From assembly GCA_015068085.1 (NCBI GenBank), contig SVLF01000008.1, positions 1 through 64,000 on the forward strand: a stretch of DNA of 64,000 bases, in the 5' to 3' direction. A program made the translations under genes and the position numbers. The DNA comes from Oscillospiraceae bacterium (GTDB lineage: Bacteria; Bacillota; Clostridia; Oscillospirales; JAAYXM01). This document shows, one piece after another, positions 32,139-41,279 of the stretch; the first letter of the stretch is position 1, and the number at the start of each line of letters is the position of its first letter. The notes under the pieces were generated by a model. It had not been told where the DNA came from. It ran no database searches and was given only the letters and a program-made list of their open reading frames with translations.

Positions 32139-32169
32139 TTGCATCGTACCCACGGGTACGGTGTATACT
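32139..32169 (+). promoter_or_regulatory. MerR-type promoter with 19-base spacer, SLH gene 2
   Basis: TTGCAT (32139-32144), 19-base spacer, TATACT (32164-32169). The spacer holds the dyad GTACCC-AC-GGGTAC (32146-32159). It is divergent from the MerR gene and near-identical in plan to 28235-28265. Confidence 0.85.
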
Positions 32170-32226
32170 CATTTTAGCATACGGCTTGATATTTTTCAAG
32201 ACTAAAAAAGAAAGAAGGAATTTATA

Positions 32227-34863
32227 ATGAAAAGACTCCTCAGCGTTCTTCTGTGCATTTGCATGGTTATGACGCTAATCCCCGCAGTAGGTGCGGCAAG
32301 TGAGCCGGCGTATCCGGATTATATTAAGATTTGCAACATTCAGCTGAATGATGGAGACTATCTTGCTTCAAACAGTGCAACTGCAGCAAGCAACAACTGG
32401 ACTCCCGGAGATGCTTATGTTGCATTGTATAAGGACGGTGTCCTTAAACTTAACAATATAAACATCGTAAACAACGAAGGCGGCACTTCAAGCGGAGACG
32501 AGGATCACGCCATTTATTGGTCTCTTAATTATCCGGGGGGATACAACCTTGTTATCGAGCTTGTTGAAGGAACAACCAACACGATAGTGGATAAAAAGTG
32601 GTCAGCCATCAATGGCGCGGATGGATGGGGAAGCGAGGGACCGAGTGTAACAATTCAGGGAAAGGGCACCCTTAATATTACCGGCGGTTCATATGGTATC
32701 TGGGTATGGCGCGATATAATTATTTCGAAGGGTGCGACCGTAAATGTGATAGGCGAATCACAGAGCGGAATTTGCAACAATACTTCAGCAGGAAGTATTA
32801 TCATAAAGCAGGGGACAGATGTCACTGTTACGGGTGGTAAGTATGGCGTAGAATCGGACAACAATGCAGTAGGAAAATTTGTTGTTATGGGCGGCGAACT
32901 CACAGTTAAGGGTAACGACGCGGTAGGTAACGAGGTTACCGAAGATTTCGGCGGCAATACCGTTTACGTAAGCAGCAATGTCAGCGGCGAAGGGCTCACC
33001 GAATGGGACGGAACATCCGAACTTAAAAACTATAAGTATTTAAGCCTTTCCGGCTTCAGTGACTCTATTACAACCTATAGTGTAAACAAAGCTTCGGTAA
33101 ATAACGGAAGCGTCGCTGTTGATTTTGAAAAATCTATGGCAGATGAGACCGTTACAATCACTGCAACTCCCGCAGCAGGTTATGAAACAGAAAGTATTAC
33201 TGTTACCGATGCGGACAGCGGAAATGTAACAGTTGTCGGCTCGGAAAACATAAGAACCTTCACAATGCCTGCAAAGAATGTTACTGTTTCTGCAACGTTT
33301 AAGCAGGCAGGCGGCGAAGAACCTGTTGCAATCGAGGACGTTGAGTTCACTCATGCTTACGATGCACAGAGAAGTCCGAGATTCCCGGCAAAGGATGATC
33401 CGATCACGCTCCGCGATTTGGATTTCCCGTTGGATGCAGACGGCGAACATATGCAGACAAACGAGGGGGAGTGGACGCTCACCAACGCAGGTGCTTATTA
33501 CTTTATGAAGGATACTGCTTCTGATTATCTTAAGCAGATAATCGAAGGAGTTGCAGGTAACTACACCGGGATCAATACCGATGAGATTATTATTCATGAG
33601 CTTAAAGACGATGATACGCATATTGCATATGGTGTGGTCGTAGCCTTTGATGCTGAAGAACAGCGTGCTTTTTATCTTGGTGATACTTGGAGCAACGGTG
33701 CAGGATATCTGCTTGCTATGGGGGTACAGGGTGATTCAACAACTATGACAGCAACTATGGTTCCTACGGATTTTATAGATACAGCGGAGTACAAAATTGA
33801 AATTGACAGAGGCGGTACATACACATTTGCTGAAGCTTCATCCGGCTATGAAGCACAGACTCCGGTTACGGTAACTGTAAGTAACAAGGGAACAGCCGCA
33901 ACAGGCGAGTTGACTGTATCGCTTTCCGGAGAAGATGCAGAAAGCTTTGTACTGAGTGCGACTACTATTGACAATATCGAAGTAAACGGCGAAGCAACAT
34001 TTACAGTTGTTCCAAAGGAAGACCTTGCGGTCACAACGCATACCGCAACTGTTTCTGTCGGCAGCGGCACCATAATTCCCAAGAGCTTTAATGTAAGCTT
34101 CTCTGTAATCGCAGGCGAAGAAGGAGAAGAAGGAGAACAGCCGTCCGGAAACAGACACTATGGCGGACTTCAGGCAGGCGGAGATACATCAAGAACAGGT
34201 GCAGATAATCTCGGCTCACAGTATAAGGATGAAGACGAGCCTGAGACCGAGACCAAGCCTGTCGTAAAGCCGGATGACGGTGTATGCGACGGAACAAGTG
34301 CAGATAATTGTCCGGCGGCAAACTTTGCTGACCTTAACACAAGCGCATGGTACCATGCAGATGTTGACTATGCAATTACAAAGGGGCTCTTCAACGGAAC
34401 ATCGGGCACTGCATTCTCACCCAACGGAAAGCTTACGCGCGCAATGCTCGTTGCCGTGCTTTACCGCGCAGAGGGCTCACCCGCAACAAACAAGAGCATC
34501 CCGTTTGCAGACGTTGATATGGGTGCATACTATGCAAATGCAGTTTCCTGGGCACAGCAGAACCGCATTGTAACCGGCGTTTCCGAAACTAACTTTGCTC
34601 CGGATGAGTATATCACACGTGAGCAGATTGCAACAATCCTTTTCCGCTATGCTTCCTACAAGGGAAGAAACGTAGACGTTAATGACGAAGCTCTCAGCTT
34701 TGCAGATGCAGCCTCCGTTTCGGATTATGCTCTTGCAGCAATGACCTGGAATATCAAGAACGGTTTTGTTCAGGGCAGAAGCGGAAATATGCTTGCTCCG
34801 CGCGAAAGTGCAACAAGAGCAGAAGCAGCAGCTCTTCTCCACAGATTTCTCGAAGCAAAGTAA
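32227..34863 (+). CDS. SLH-domain surface protein with beta-helix-like region
   Basis: 878 residues; signal peptide to about residue 23 (VGAAS). Residues about 60-280 contain repeated short strands such as VTIQGKGTLNITGGSYGIWV, DIIISKGATVNVIGES and SIIIKQGTDVTVTGG, suggesting a right-handed beta-helix as in adhesins and glycan-binding proteins. A bacterial-repeat domain (SVNNGSVAVDFEKSMADETV, about 295-360) and an unknown domain follow. An Ig-like domain (about 535-620), an acidic Glu/Gly/Pro linker and three C-terminal SLH modules (LTRAMLVAVLYRAEGS, ITREQIATILFRYAS, ATRAEAAALLHRFLE) complete it. No catalytic site is evident; a surface adhesin or glycan binder is plausible. MerR-type promoter at 32139. 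Confidence 0.85.
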   Translation: MKRLLSVLLCICMVMTLIPAVGAASEPAYPDYIKICNIQLNDGDYLASNSATAASNNWTPGDAYVALYKDGVLKLNNINIVNNEGGTSSGDEDHAIYWSLNYPGGYNLVIELVEGTTNTIVDKKWSAINGADGWGSEGPSVTIQGKGTLNITGGSYGIWVWRDIIISKGATVNVIGESQSGICNNTSAGSIIIKQGTDVTVTGGKYGVESDNNAVGKFVVMGGELTVKGNDAVGNEVTEDFGGNTVYVSSNVSGEGLTEWDGTSELKNYKYLSLSGFSDSITTYSVNKASVNNGSVAVDFEKSMADETVTITATPAAGYETESITVTDADSGNVTVVGSENIRTFTMPAKNVTVSATFKQAGGEEPVAIEDVEFTHAYDAQRSPRFPAKDDPITLRDLDFPLDADGEHMQTNEGEWTLTNAGAYYFMKDTASDYLKQIIEGVAGNYTGINTDEIIIHELKDDDTHIAYGVVVAFDAEEQRAFYLGDTWSNGAGYLLAMGVQGDSTTMTATMVPTDFIDTAEYKIEIDRGGTYTFAEASSGYEAQTPVTVTVSNKGTAATGELTVSLSGEDAESFVLSATTIDNIEVNGEATFTVVPKEDLAVTTHTATVSVGSGTIIPKSFNVSFSVIAGEEGEEGEQPSGNRHYGGLQAGGDTSRTGADNLGSQYKDEDEPETETKPVVKPDDGVCDGTSADNCPAANFADLNTSAWYHADVDYAITKGLFNGTSGTAFSPNGKLTRAMLVAVLYRAEGSPATNKSIPFADVDMGAYYANAVSWAQQNRIVTGVSETNFAPDEYITREQIATILFRYASYKGRNVDVNDEALSFADAASVSDYALAAMTWNIKNGFVQGRSGNMLAPRESATRAEAAALLHRFLEAK

Positions 34864-34909
34864 ACCCTGTACATAAATCAGGTTTTATGATGAGCTGAAA
34901 TATAAAAGT

Positions 34910-34944
34910 GGGTGCCGTTCATCCGGCACCCATAAACAATTTTT
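34910..34944 (+). terminator. Probable terminator after SLH gene 2
   Basis: Arms GGGTGCCG (34910-34917) and CGGCACCC (34924-34931), then a delayed T run at 34940-34944. Read-through into the next SLH gene is possible. Confidence 0.55.
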
Positions 34945-34958
34945 GGAGGGAATAGAAA

Positions 34959-36347
34959 ATGGCAAAAAGACTTTTAAGTGCACTTCTTTGCGTTTGCGTA
35001 TTTGCAACGCTCCTTTCCGGCATCGCATTCGGTGCAGCGACGAACATTAAGGTCACTTCGGCAGGCTATTTCAGCAACGGCGATGTAAAAACACTCAGCA
35101 TCGACTTTGGCTGGGACACGGCATCTGCAGCAAGTCGCCTTACAATTATGACAACCCGTCTGCGCTCCGAGGGCGAGGAAGGAACAGATAAGTATTACGG
35201 TGACTTCACAGACCTCGGATACTACGGCAGAGCCTTCTCATCATGGGATGAAGTTACTGCACAGGCAGGCAAGTTCGGCATGCTTCTTGCAACTGATGAG
35301 CATAAGATGGAGTACGGCAAAACAAATTCGCTCACTCTCTATTTTGAAGAGGGCGATATTCCGATGAACGTAGACAGGACCTACTATGTATATCTCTGGA
35401 CATACTACGGCGGTCACTATTATCCGGATAACCTCTTTATGGTGCTTCAGGTAAAGAACGGCGAGTTTAAATTTGCTCCGGCAAAGGGACGCAACGATTA
35501 CGGCAGCTTCACACTCCTTAAGGGCGGCGTGGCAACAACTCCGGAATTCAAGGACGTCAAGAAGTCAGACTATTTCTTCGAGCCGGTAAACTGGGCAGTC
35601 CAGAAGGCGATCACCAACGGAACATCCAACACAGCATTCTCCCCGAATGCAACATGCACACGCGCACAGATCCTCACATTCCTCTGGCGTGCCGCAGGTT
35701 CTCCGCAGCCGACAGGCGCGAATCCGTATAAGGATGTTAAGACAAGTGACTATTTCTATAAGGTAGCTCTTTGGGCAAAGGAAAAGGGCATCTACAATCC
35801 GGGCGGCACAACCTTCGGTCCGAACGCACAGTGCACACGCGCTTCCACCGTTGAGTATTTCTGGCGTTTTGCAGGCGCACCTTCCGCAGAGCGTGTTCCG
35901 TTCTCGGATGTTACGGAATCAAGCACGCTTGATAAGGCAGTTTCATGGGCAGTAAGAAAGGGTATCACAAATGGCACAGGCGGCACGGCGTTCTCCCCGA
36001 ACACCACCTGCACACGTGCGCAGATCGTTACCTTCCTCCACCGCTACTATGTAACCGCGCTTGACAACTCCCAGCTTATCACAGACCTTATAAACGCTGC
36101 AACACGCACGGTAACAAGCATGACGCTTGACCCGAATCCGCCTGAGGATTACAGAAAACAGCCGGATTGGTACGGAATTCTTACACCGCCTGCAAAGATG
36201 AGCGATGAGCGCCTTCTTGCAGAGTATGAGAACATTCAGAAGGTAATTGAAGATTTCCGCAAGCGCGACATTTATATGAGCGATGGTCCTTACTCCCGCG
36301 AGCTTGATTTGTGGTCGGAAGTAAGCCGCCGCAGACTGGATAGATAA
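34959..36347 (+). CDS. SLH-domain surface protein, small N-terminal domain
   Basis: 462 residues; signal peptide to about residue 25 (SGIAFGAA), TGGAGGG ribosome site. Residues 26-185 form a beta-rich unknown domain. Three SLH modules lie at about 195-365, each with the [CT]TRA core: ATCTRAQILTFLWRAAG, QCTRASTVEYFWRFAG, TTCTRAQIVTFLHRY. A C-terminal helical tail of about 95 residues (YDRKQPDW region to RRRLDR) extends beyond the SLH part. This is the likely donor relative of the deleted gene at 31002. Codon use indicates good expression; it could be an abundant cell-wall protein. Confidence 0.84.
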   Translation: MAKRLLSALLCVCVFATLLSGIAFGAATNIKVTSAGYFSNGDVKTLSIDFGWDTASAASRLTIMTTRLRSEGEEGTDKYYGDFTDLGYYGRAFSSWDEVTAQAGKFGMLLATDEHKMEYGKTNSLTLYFEEGDIPMNVDRTYYVYLWTYYGGHYYPDNLFMVLQVKNGEFKFAPAKGRNDYGSFTLLKGGVATTPEFKDVKKSDYFFEPVNWAVQKAITNGTSNTAFSPNATCTRAQILTFLWRAAGSPQPTGANPYKDVKTSDYFYKVALWAKEKGIYNPGGTTFGPNAQCTRASTVEYFWRFAGAPSAERVPFSDVTESSTLDKAVSWAVRKGITNGTGGTAFSPNTTCTRAQIVTFLHRYYVTALDNSQLITDLINAATRTVTSMTLDPNPPEDYRKQPDWYGILTPPAKMSDERLLAEYENIQKVIEDFRKRDIYMSDGPYSRELDLWSEVSRRRLDR

Positions 36348-36356
36348 AAAATCCCC

Positions 36357-36394
36357 AAAACAGGTTTAAGGCGATGCCTTGAACCTGTTTTTTT
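36357..36394 (+). terminator. Rho-independent terminator of SLH gene 3
   Basis: Arms AAAACAGGTTTAAGGC (36357-36372) and GCCTTGAACCTGTTTT (36376-36391) with loop GAT, one wobble, followed by more T. Confidence 0.85.
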
Positions 36395-36431
36395 GTGCAT
36401 AAATTTACAAGTTCTGCTATGTTGCCAAAGC

Positions 36432-36460
36432 TTGATTATCAGAGGTGTTTGTGCTATAAT
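36432..36460 (+). promoter_or_regulatory. Promoter of the M20 peptidase gene
   Basis: TTGATT (36432-36437), 17 bases, TATAAT (36455-36460) with extended TGC. Confidence 0.8.
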
Positions 36461-36487
36461 TTAAATAATAGAATTCAAGGAGAGATA

Positions 36488-37747
36488 ATGATGGACACAA
36501 AGCGTATTTGCAGTTTGATTGAAGAAAGAAAAGAGGAGCTTTTTGAGCTTCTTGGCAGCCTTGTCAGAATAAATTCCGAGAATTTCAGCACCGGCGGAAA
36601 TGAAGAGGAATGTGCGAAGTATATTGATAAGCTTTGCCGTGAGCTTGGGTTGGAAAGCGATGTTTATTCTCCGATGGAACTTCCGGGATTTTCTGAGCAT
36701 CCCGATTATATTCCCGGGCATAATCTTGAGAACCGTCCGAATGTCGTTGCGCGCTGGCAGGGCGAAGAAAACGTCGATGAGCTTATGCTTATGGCGCATA
36801 CGGACACTGTTGTTATAGGTGACCTTGAAAACTGGGAGATGGATCCTCTTTCGGGAGAAGTTCGCGACGGCAAGATTTTCGGCAGAGGCGCATGTGATGA
36901 TAAATATGCAATTGCGGCAGCTCTTTTTATAATAAAGCTCTTAAAGGAAGAGGGCTTTGTTCCGAAGAAGAATTTGCTCTTCGCCGGATACTGCGATGAA
37001 GAACGCGGCGGTTCCCACGGTGCAATGGCTGCGGTAATGAAGTATCCGTGCAAGCGCATTGTAAGTATGGACGGCAGAGATCAGATATGGCATTGCGGCT
37101 CCGGCGGCGGAGAGCTGAAATATCTGTTCCATACAAAGGAAACGGTTGACAGCGCGCTTGCTGCGGCAAAGGCACTTCCGACGGTGCTTGAAGAGGTGGA
37201 AAGGTTTGCGGATGCACGCAAAAAAGAGCTTGAGGCCAACCCGTATTATGCGGGAACAATTATTCCGCAGACATCTCTGCGTTACATGGGTGTCCGCGCA
37301 GGAAATCACGGTGCAGACCTCGGTAAGGGTGAGGTCCACTTTGTGTTCTACACAGACAAGGCTAAAGACGAAATTTATGCCGAGCTTCACGAAATTGAAG
37401 CTATCCTGACAGAGCGCCTTGCTCCGCTCGGCATTGTCGGAGACGGTTTTGTGCCTGAAACCAGATTTTTCCACTATGTACATACTGAGCCGGACAGTGA
37501 GGATATTAAGAATATGCTTGCGGCATCGCGCGATGTGCGCGGTATCGAACCGATAGTTTGCGGCTCGTGCCTTTCCGACCTTTCCGTTATTTCAAAATAC
37601 GGAAGCAACCGTGCATTTGCATTCGGCGCAGGGCGTGATTTCAGCCAAAAGGGCGGTGCACATCAGCCTAACGAATATATAGAGTGTGATAAGCTTGTGG
37701 AGTACACAAAGATTATTGCGGCATATGTTATCCGCACATTGGGATAA
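36488..37747 (+). CDS. M20 family metallopeptidase / deacylase
   Basis: 419 residues from ATG 36488 (AAGGAGAG just upstream; ATG 36491 is an alternative). The two-zinc site is visible: LMLMAHTDTV (first His and Asp), GRGACDDKYAI (bridging Asp), GYCDEERGGSHG (Glu pair), and a late HQPNEY His. Family members are dipeptidases, acetylornithine or succinyl-diaminopimelate desuccinylases and carboxypeptidases; I cannot tell which. Four bases before the PHP phosphatase gene, so cotranscribed. Confidence 0.87.
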   Translation: MMDTKRICSLIEERKEELFELLGSLVRINSENFSTGGNEEECAKYIDKLCRELGLESDVYSPMELPGFSEHPDYIPGHNLENRPNVVARWQGEENVDELMLMAHTDTVVIGDLENWEMDPLSGEVRDGKIFGRGACDDKYAIAAALFIIKLLKEEGFVPKKNLLFAGYCDEERGGSHGAMAAVMKYPCKRIVSMDGRDQIWHCGSGGGELKYLFHTKETVDSALAAAKALPTVLEEVERFADARKKELEANPYYAGTIIPQTSLRYMGVRAGNHGADLGKGEVHFVFYTDKAKDEIYAELHEIEAILTERLAPLGIVGDGFVPETRFFHYVHTEPDSEDIKNMLAASRDVRGIEPIVCGSCLSDLSVISKYGSNRAFAFGAGRDFSQKGGAHQPNEYIECDKLVEYTKIIAAYVIRTLG

Positions 37748-37751
37748 GAAT

Positions 37752-38552
37752 ATGAAATCTAATTTACACACTCACACAACCTACTGTGATGGAAAGAATA
37801 ATCCGGAAGAGATTGTTGTTTCTGCAATAAAGCACGGATTTGATTCAATCGGCTTTTCCGGGCACGGATATACGGATTTTGATCCTTCATACTGTATGAA
37901 GGATACAGACGGATATATTCGTGAAATAAAAGCCCTTCGCGAAAAGTATAAGAAGGACATCTGCATATATCTCGGCATTGAAGAAGATGCTTTTTGCCTT
38001 ACGGACAGAGAAAAATATGACTACATAATCGGCTCGTGCCATTACATCTGCAAGGACGGAAGGTATTATCCGGTTGATTCAAGCATCGAATGTATGAAAG
38101 AGTGCGTTTCGGCATTCGACGGGGATGTGCTGAAGCTTGCCGAGGTATATTACTCATCGTTTTGTGAGTACATATTGAGCCGCAAGCCGGATGTTATAGG
38201 CCATTTCGACCTCATAACGAAGTTTGATGAGGTAGAGCCGATTCTCTTTCTTAACAATGCAGAATACATAAAGCTTGCAACCGGATACATAAAAAAAGCG
38301 GCGCAGGCGGGCTCTCTCTTTGAGGTAAACACCGGTGCAATTTCGCGCGGATACCGGAAAACTCCGTATCCACAGCAGGAGCTTCTTTATACGCTTTTAA
38401 AGCTTGATGCGGGTATAGTGCTATCGTCGGACAGCCATAGTGCAGACACGCTTGACTTCGCATTCCCGGAAGCAAAAGCTTTGTTGCGCGACATAGGCTT
38501 TAAATATACATATATACTGCAGAATAATGAGTTTGTGAAAGACTGTCTATAA
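37752..38552 (+). CDS. PHP-domain histidinol-phosphatase family protein
   Basis: 266 residues from ATG 37752, which yields the standard PHP opening MKSNLHTHTTYCDGKN with the metal His-x-His. IGFSGHGYTDF, GIEEDAF, the IIGSCHYI and VIGHFDLI histidines, and a final SSDSH complete the trinuclear metal site of HisK/HisJ-type histidinol-phosphate phosphatases. No other his genes are nearby, so action on another phosphomonoester is possible. It starts four bases after the M20 stop. Confidence 0.85.
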   Translation: MKSNLHTHTTYCDGKNNPEEIVVSAIKHGFDSIGFSGHGYTDFDPSYCMKDTDGYIREIKALREKYKKDICIYLGIEEDAFCLTDREKYDYIIGSCHYICKDGRYYPVDSSIECMKECVSAFDGDVLKLAEVYYSSFCEYILSRKPDVIGHFDLITKFDEVEPILFLNNAEYIKLATGYIKKAAQAGSLFEVNTGAISRGYRKTPYPQQELLYTLLKLDAGIVLSSDSHSADTLDFAFPEAKALLRDIGFKYTYILQNNEFVKDCL

Positions 38553-38569
38553 GAAAAGAGGCTTGGAAC

Positions 38570-39043
38570 GTGGCGAATTTCAAAACGAATGCAATGCGGA
38601 TACTTGATTCCGCTAAGGTAAACTACAAGGTTTATACATATGAGAGTGACGGGGATTTTGACGGGCAGTCCGTTGCACGGAAAATCGGTGTGGATGAAAA
38701 CTGCGTTTTTAAAACGCTTGTTACCGTTGCTCCGTCGAAAAATCACTATGTTTTTGTTGTACCGGTTAATCGTGAGCTTGACTTAAAGGCGTGCGCGCGT
38801 GCGGTCGGTGAAAAGGCGGTTGAGATGATTGCCGTAAAGGATATCAATAAGGTGACCGGTTATATACGTGGCGGGTGCTCGCCGATAGGAATGAAAAAGC
38901 AGTATGTAACGGTGGTTGACAGCGCGTGCCTGTCTCTTGAGAAAATGGTGTTCAGCGCAGGGAAAATAGGCTATCAGGTGGAGCTTGCGCCGTCTGATTT
39001 GCTTTCCGTAACCGGAGCAAAAACCGACGATGTTGCAAGATAG
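38570..39043 (+). CDS. ybaK: Cys-tRNA(Pro)/Cys-tRNA deacylase YbaK
   Basis: 157 residues from GTG 38570 (AAGAGG 9 bases upstream). It trims mischarged Cys-tRNA(Pro) in trans. The order NAMRILDSAKVNYKVYTY, CVFKTLVT (conserved catalytic Lys), DINKVTGYIRGGCSPIGMK and VFSAGKIGYQVELAP is that of YbaK/EbsC. Lies 17 bases after the PHP gene in a same-strand run. Confidence 0.92.
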   Translation: MANFKTNAMRILDSAKVNYKVYTYESDGDFDGQSVARKIGVDENCVFKTLVTVAPSKNHYVFVVPVNRELDLKACARAVGEKAVEMIAVKDINKVTGYIRGGCSPIGMKKQYVTVVDSACLSLEKMVFSAGKIGYQVELAPSDLLSVTGAKTDDVAR

Positions 39044-39058
39044 GAAAGGAAGATGAAT

Positions 39059-39502
39059 ATGAGAAAAAAGCTTCAGGATAAGATGTTTGAGGTAAGCTAT
39101 TTGTTTGAACTGCTTATATCGGTAATAGTCGGAGTGGCGATACTTATTTTTGCCGTTCGGCTTGTTGTTGATATGTTTGATATGTCCCTGTATTCAAATG
39201 GGGCTGCGGCTCTTGTCACAGTGCTGGATGATGCAATAATTCTTGCAATCGGCGCCGAGCTTATAAAAATGCTCTGTAAGCACACTCCGGAAACGGTTAT
39301 TGAGGTGCTTGCTTTCGCTCTTGCGCGTCAGCTTATTGTAGGACATGCCGCGCCGCTTGAAAATCTCATAACGGTAGTGGCTATTGCAGTTCTCTTTGCA
39401 GTAAGAAGATTTTTGCTGAATCGCCACGATATGGTCGAAACTCCCGACGGGCTTGTGGAGATTGAGGAAAAAGAAGAAGTGCCGGATGTAATACCGTTTT
39501 GA
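39059..39502 (+). CDS. PsiE-like four-helix membrane protein
   Basis: 147 residues from ATG 39059, 8 bases after AGGAAAGGA; ATG 39053 is too close to that site. Four hydrophobic segments (about 15-37, 47-62, 77-97, 103-118), with LLISVIVGVAILIFAVRLV and LIKMLCKHTPETVIEVLAFALARQLIV blocks like the phosphate-starvation-inducible PsiE family. The C-terminus is acidic and cytoplasmic. Function unknown. Confidence 0.68.
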   Translation: MRKKLQDKMFEVSYLFELLISVIVGVAILIFAVRLVVDMFDMSLYSNGAAALVTVLDDAIILAIGAELIKMLCKHTPETVIEVLAFALARQLIVGHAAPLENLITVVAIAVLFAVRRFLLNRHDMVETPDGLVEIEEKEEVPDVIPF

Positions 39503-39517
39503 TGAGGGGAAAACACT

Positions 39518-40468
39518 ATGAAAATTGTAATTCTTGATAAAAACACTGTCACTAACGGGGATTTGTCTTTTGCGCCGATTGAGGCGATCGGTGAGGTTGC
39601 AGCATATGATGCAATGGCGCATGAAAAGCTGGCGGATGCCATCGGCGATGCGGATGCCGTTATATGCAATAAGGCGGTATTGAGCCACGACGTGATAGAG
39701 AAATGCCCGAAACTTAAATACATCGGTCTTTTTGCAACGGGATATAACAATATAGATGTTGCATATGCACGCGAGCGATGTATTGCGGTGTGCAATGTTC
39801 CGGGATATTCAACGCAGTCTGTTGCACAGCACACCTTTGCATTTATCCTTGCCCTTGCGGGAAGCACATGTGAATATACTGAGTCCACCCGTAACGACGG
39901 TTGGATAAAATCACACACATTTTCGTACTTCCCGTTCCCGCTCATTGAGCTTTCGGGGAAAACGCTCGGTATTTTCGGGTACGGAAGCATCGGCCGTGAG
40001 GTTGCAAAAATCGGTCGTGCGTTTAATATGAATATCATCGTAAACACGCGCTCATCCGAAAAGGTGACGGATGCAGAGGTAGTTGCGCGTGATGAGCTTT
40101 TTGCGCGTTCGGATTTTCTAACTCTCCATGCTCCGCTCACTCCCGAGACGGAAAAAATGGTCAACGAAAAAACGCTGTCGCTTATGAAAAAGACAGCATT
40201 TCTGATAAACACTTCGCGCGGCGGCGCGATTGATGAAAAGGCACTTGCCGGGGCATTGAATTGCGGGAAAATAGCTGGTGCGGGACTCGATGTTCTCACC
40301 GTTGAGCCGATGGCATCGGACAATCCGCTCAAATCTGCGAAAAATTGCCTTATCACCCCTCATATTGCATGGGCACCGTTTGAGACACGTGTCCGCCTTA
40401 TCGACCGCGTGGCGGAAAATTTGGCGGCATTTGCAGGTGGCACACCAATAAATGTGGTCAATAAATAA
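39518..40468 (+). CDS. D-2-hydroxyacid dehydrogenase (NAD)
   Basis: 316 residues. Rossmann motif GIFGYGSIGREVAKI near residue 150; catalytic Arg in INTSRGG, Glu in DVLTVEPM and His in ITPHIAW, all in the normal order. Closest by eye to hydroxypyruvate/glycerate and related dehydrogenases of Clostridia. It reduces a 2-oxo acid to its D-hydroxy acid, substrate unknown. Fifteen bases from each neighbour, so part of a same-strand operon. Confidence 0.88.
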   Translation: MKIVILDKNTVTNGDLSFAPIEAIGEVAAYDAMAHEKLADAIGDADAVICNKAVLSHDVIEKCPKLKYIGLFATGYNNIDVAYARERCIAVCNVPGYSTQSVAQHTFAFILALAGSTCEYTESTRNDGWIKSHTFSYFPFPLIELSGKTLGIFGYGSIGREVAKIGRAFNMNIIVNTRSSEKVTDAEVVARDELFARSDFLTLHAPLTPETEKMVNEKTLSLMKKTAFLINTSRGGAIDEKALAGALNCGKIAGAGLDVLTVEPMASDNPLKSAKNCLITPHIAWAPFETRVRLIDRVAENLAAFAGGTPINVVNK

Positions 40469-40483
40469 AAGGAGAACTCAAAA

Positions 40484-41233
40484 ATGCAGCAGACAGAAAT
40501 TTTTGTAAAATCAAGCATTGACGGAACTATGCAGCCGTCGCTGTTCTATAAGTCGCCGAACAAAGGAAGACCGCTTCTTGTTGTACTTCATACATGGAGC
40601 TATGACCGATTCAATCAGCTGGGTATGGTTCCGTATGCGGAAAAGTATGATTTCAATCTGCTTCTTCCGGAGTTCCGCGGCGCAAACCTTGTATCAAATG
40701 AGCACAAAACAGATGCGTGCGGCTCGCTTCTTGCAAAGCAGGACATCAAGGATGCCGTTGAATACATAAAGGAAAACGAGGATATAGATTCGGATAACAT
40801 ATTTCTTCTCGGTAACAGCGGCGGAGGGCATATGACACTTCTTATGGCGGGATATTGCCCGGAGCTTTTTAAGTGTATGTGTGCATATGTTCCGATAACG
40901 GATCTCACAAAATGGGTGAACGAAAACCCGAGGTATACAGAGCATATTCTTGCCTGCTGCAGCAACAGCGAAGAAGAAATGCTTAAACGCTCTCCCGTGA
41001 CGTATATGGACAAGATTGCAACAGCAAATCTCAAAATTTGTCACGGCAAATTTGACCCGTCCGTTCCGGTTACGCAGAGTATTGATTTTTTCAATGCGCT
41101 TATGAAAAAATATCCCAAAAGCCGTGTGTTCCTCGATATCTTCGATGGCGGCCACGAGCTTGACCGCGAGCAGGCAATGTACTGGATTATGTCCCAATAC
41201 GTCGGCGTAGAAAAGGTTAAAGTAACAGGATAA
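40484..41233 (+). CDS. Alpha/beta hydrolase, prolyl oligopeptidase-like
   Basis: 249 residues, AAAGGAG upstream. Nucleophile elbow GNSGGG (Ser near 111), acid in HGKFDPSVPV and His in DGGHELDRE form a complete triad. The opening PLLVVLHTWSYDRF supplies the oxyanion strand. No signal peptide. Probably a cytoplasmic esterase or peptidase, last gene of the 36.5-41.2 kb run. Confidence 0.82.
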   Translation: MQQTEIFVKSSIDGTMQPSLFYKSPNKGRPLLVVLHTWSYDRFNQLGMVPYAEKYDFNLLLPEFRGANLVSNEHKTDACGSLLAKQDIKDAVEYIKENEDIDSDNIFLLGNSGGGHMTLLMAGYCPELFKCMCAYVPITDLTKWVNENPRYTEHILACCSNSEEEMLKRSPVTYMDKIATANLKICHGKFDPSVPVTQSIDFFNALMKKYPKSRVFLDIFDGGHELDREQAMYWIMSQYVGVEKVKVTG

Positions 41234-41248
41234 AGAAGAAAAATATAG

Positions 41249-41275
41249 CAGGCAGAAGCAAAACGCTTCTGCCTG
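41249..41275. terminator. Bidirectional terminator between convergent genes
   Basis: Arms CAGGCAGAAGC (41249-41259) and GCTTCTGCCTG (41265-41275); leftward tail CTATATTTTTCTTC is the better terminator. Confidence 0.7.
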
Positions 41276-41279
41276 TGTG

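Noticed and set aside
39328-40356. 342-residue leftward frame opposite the hydroxyacid dehydrogenase
   Set aside because: Ser/Ala-rich shadow of a gene with all catalytic residues on the plus strand.
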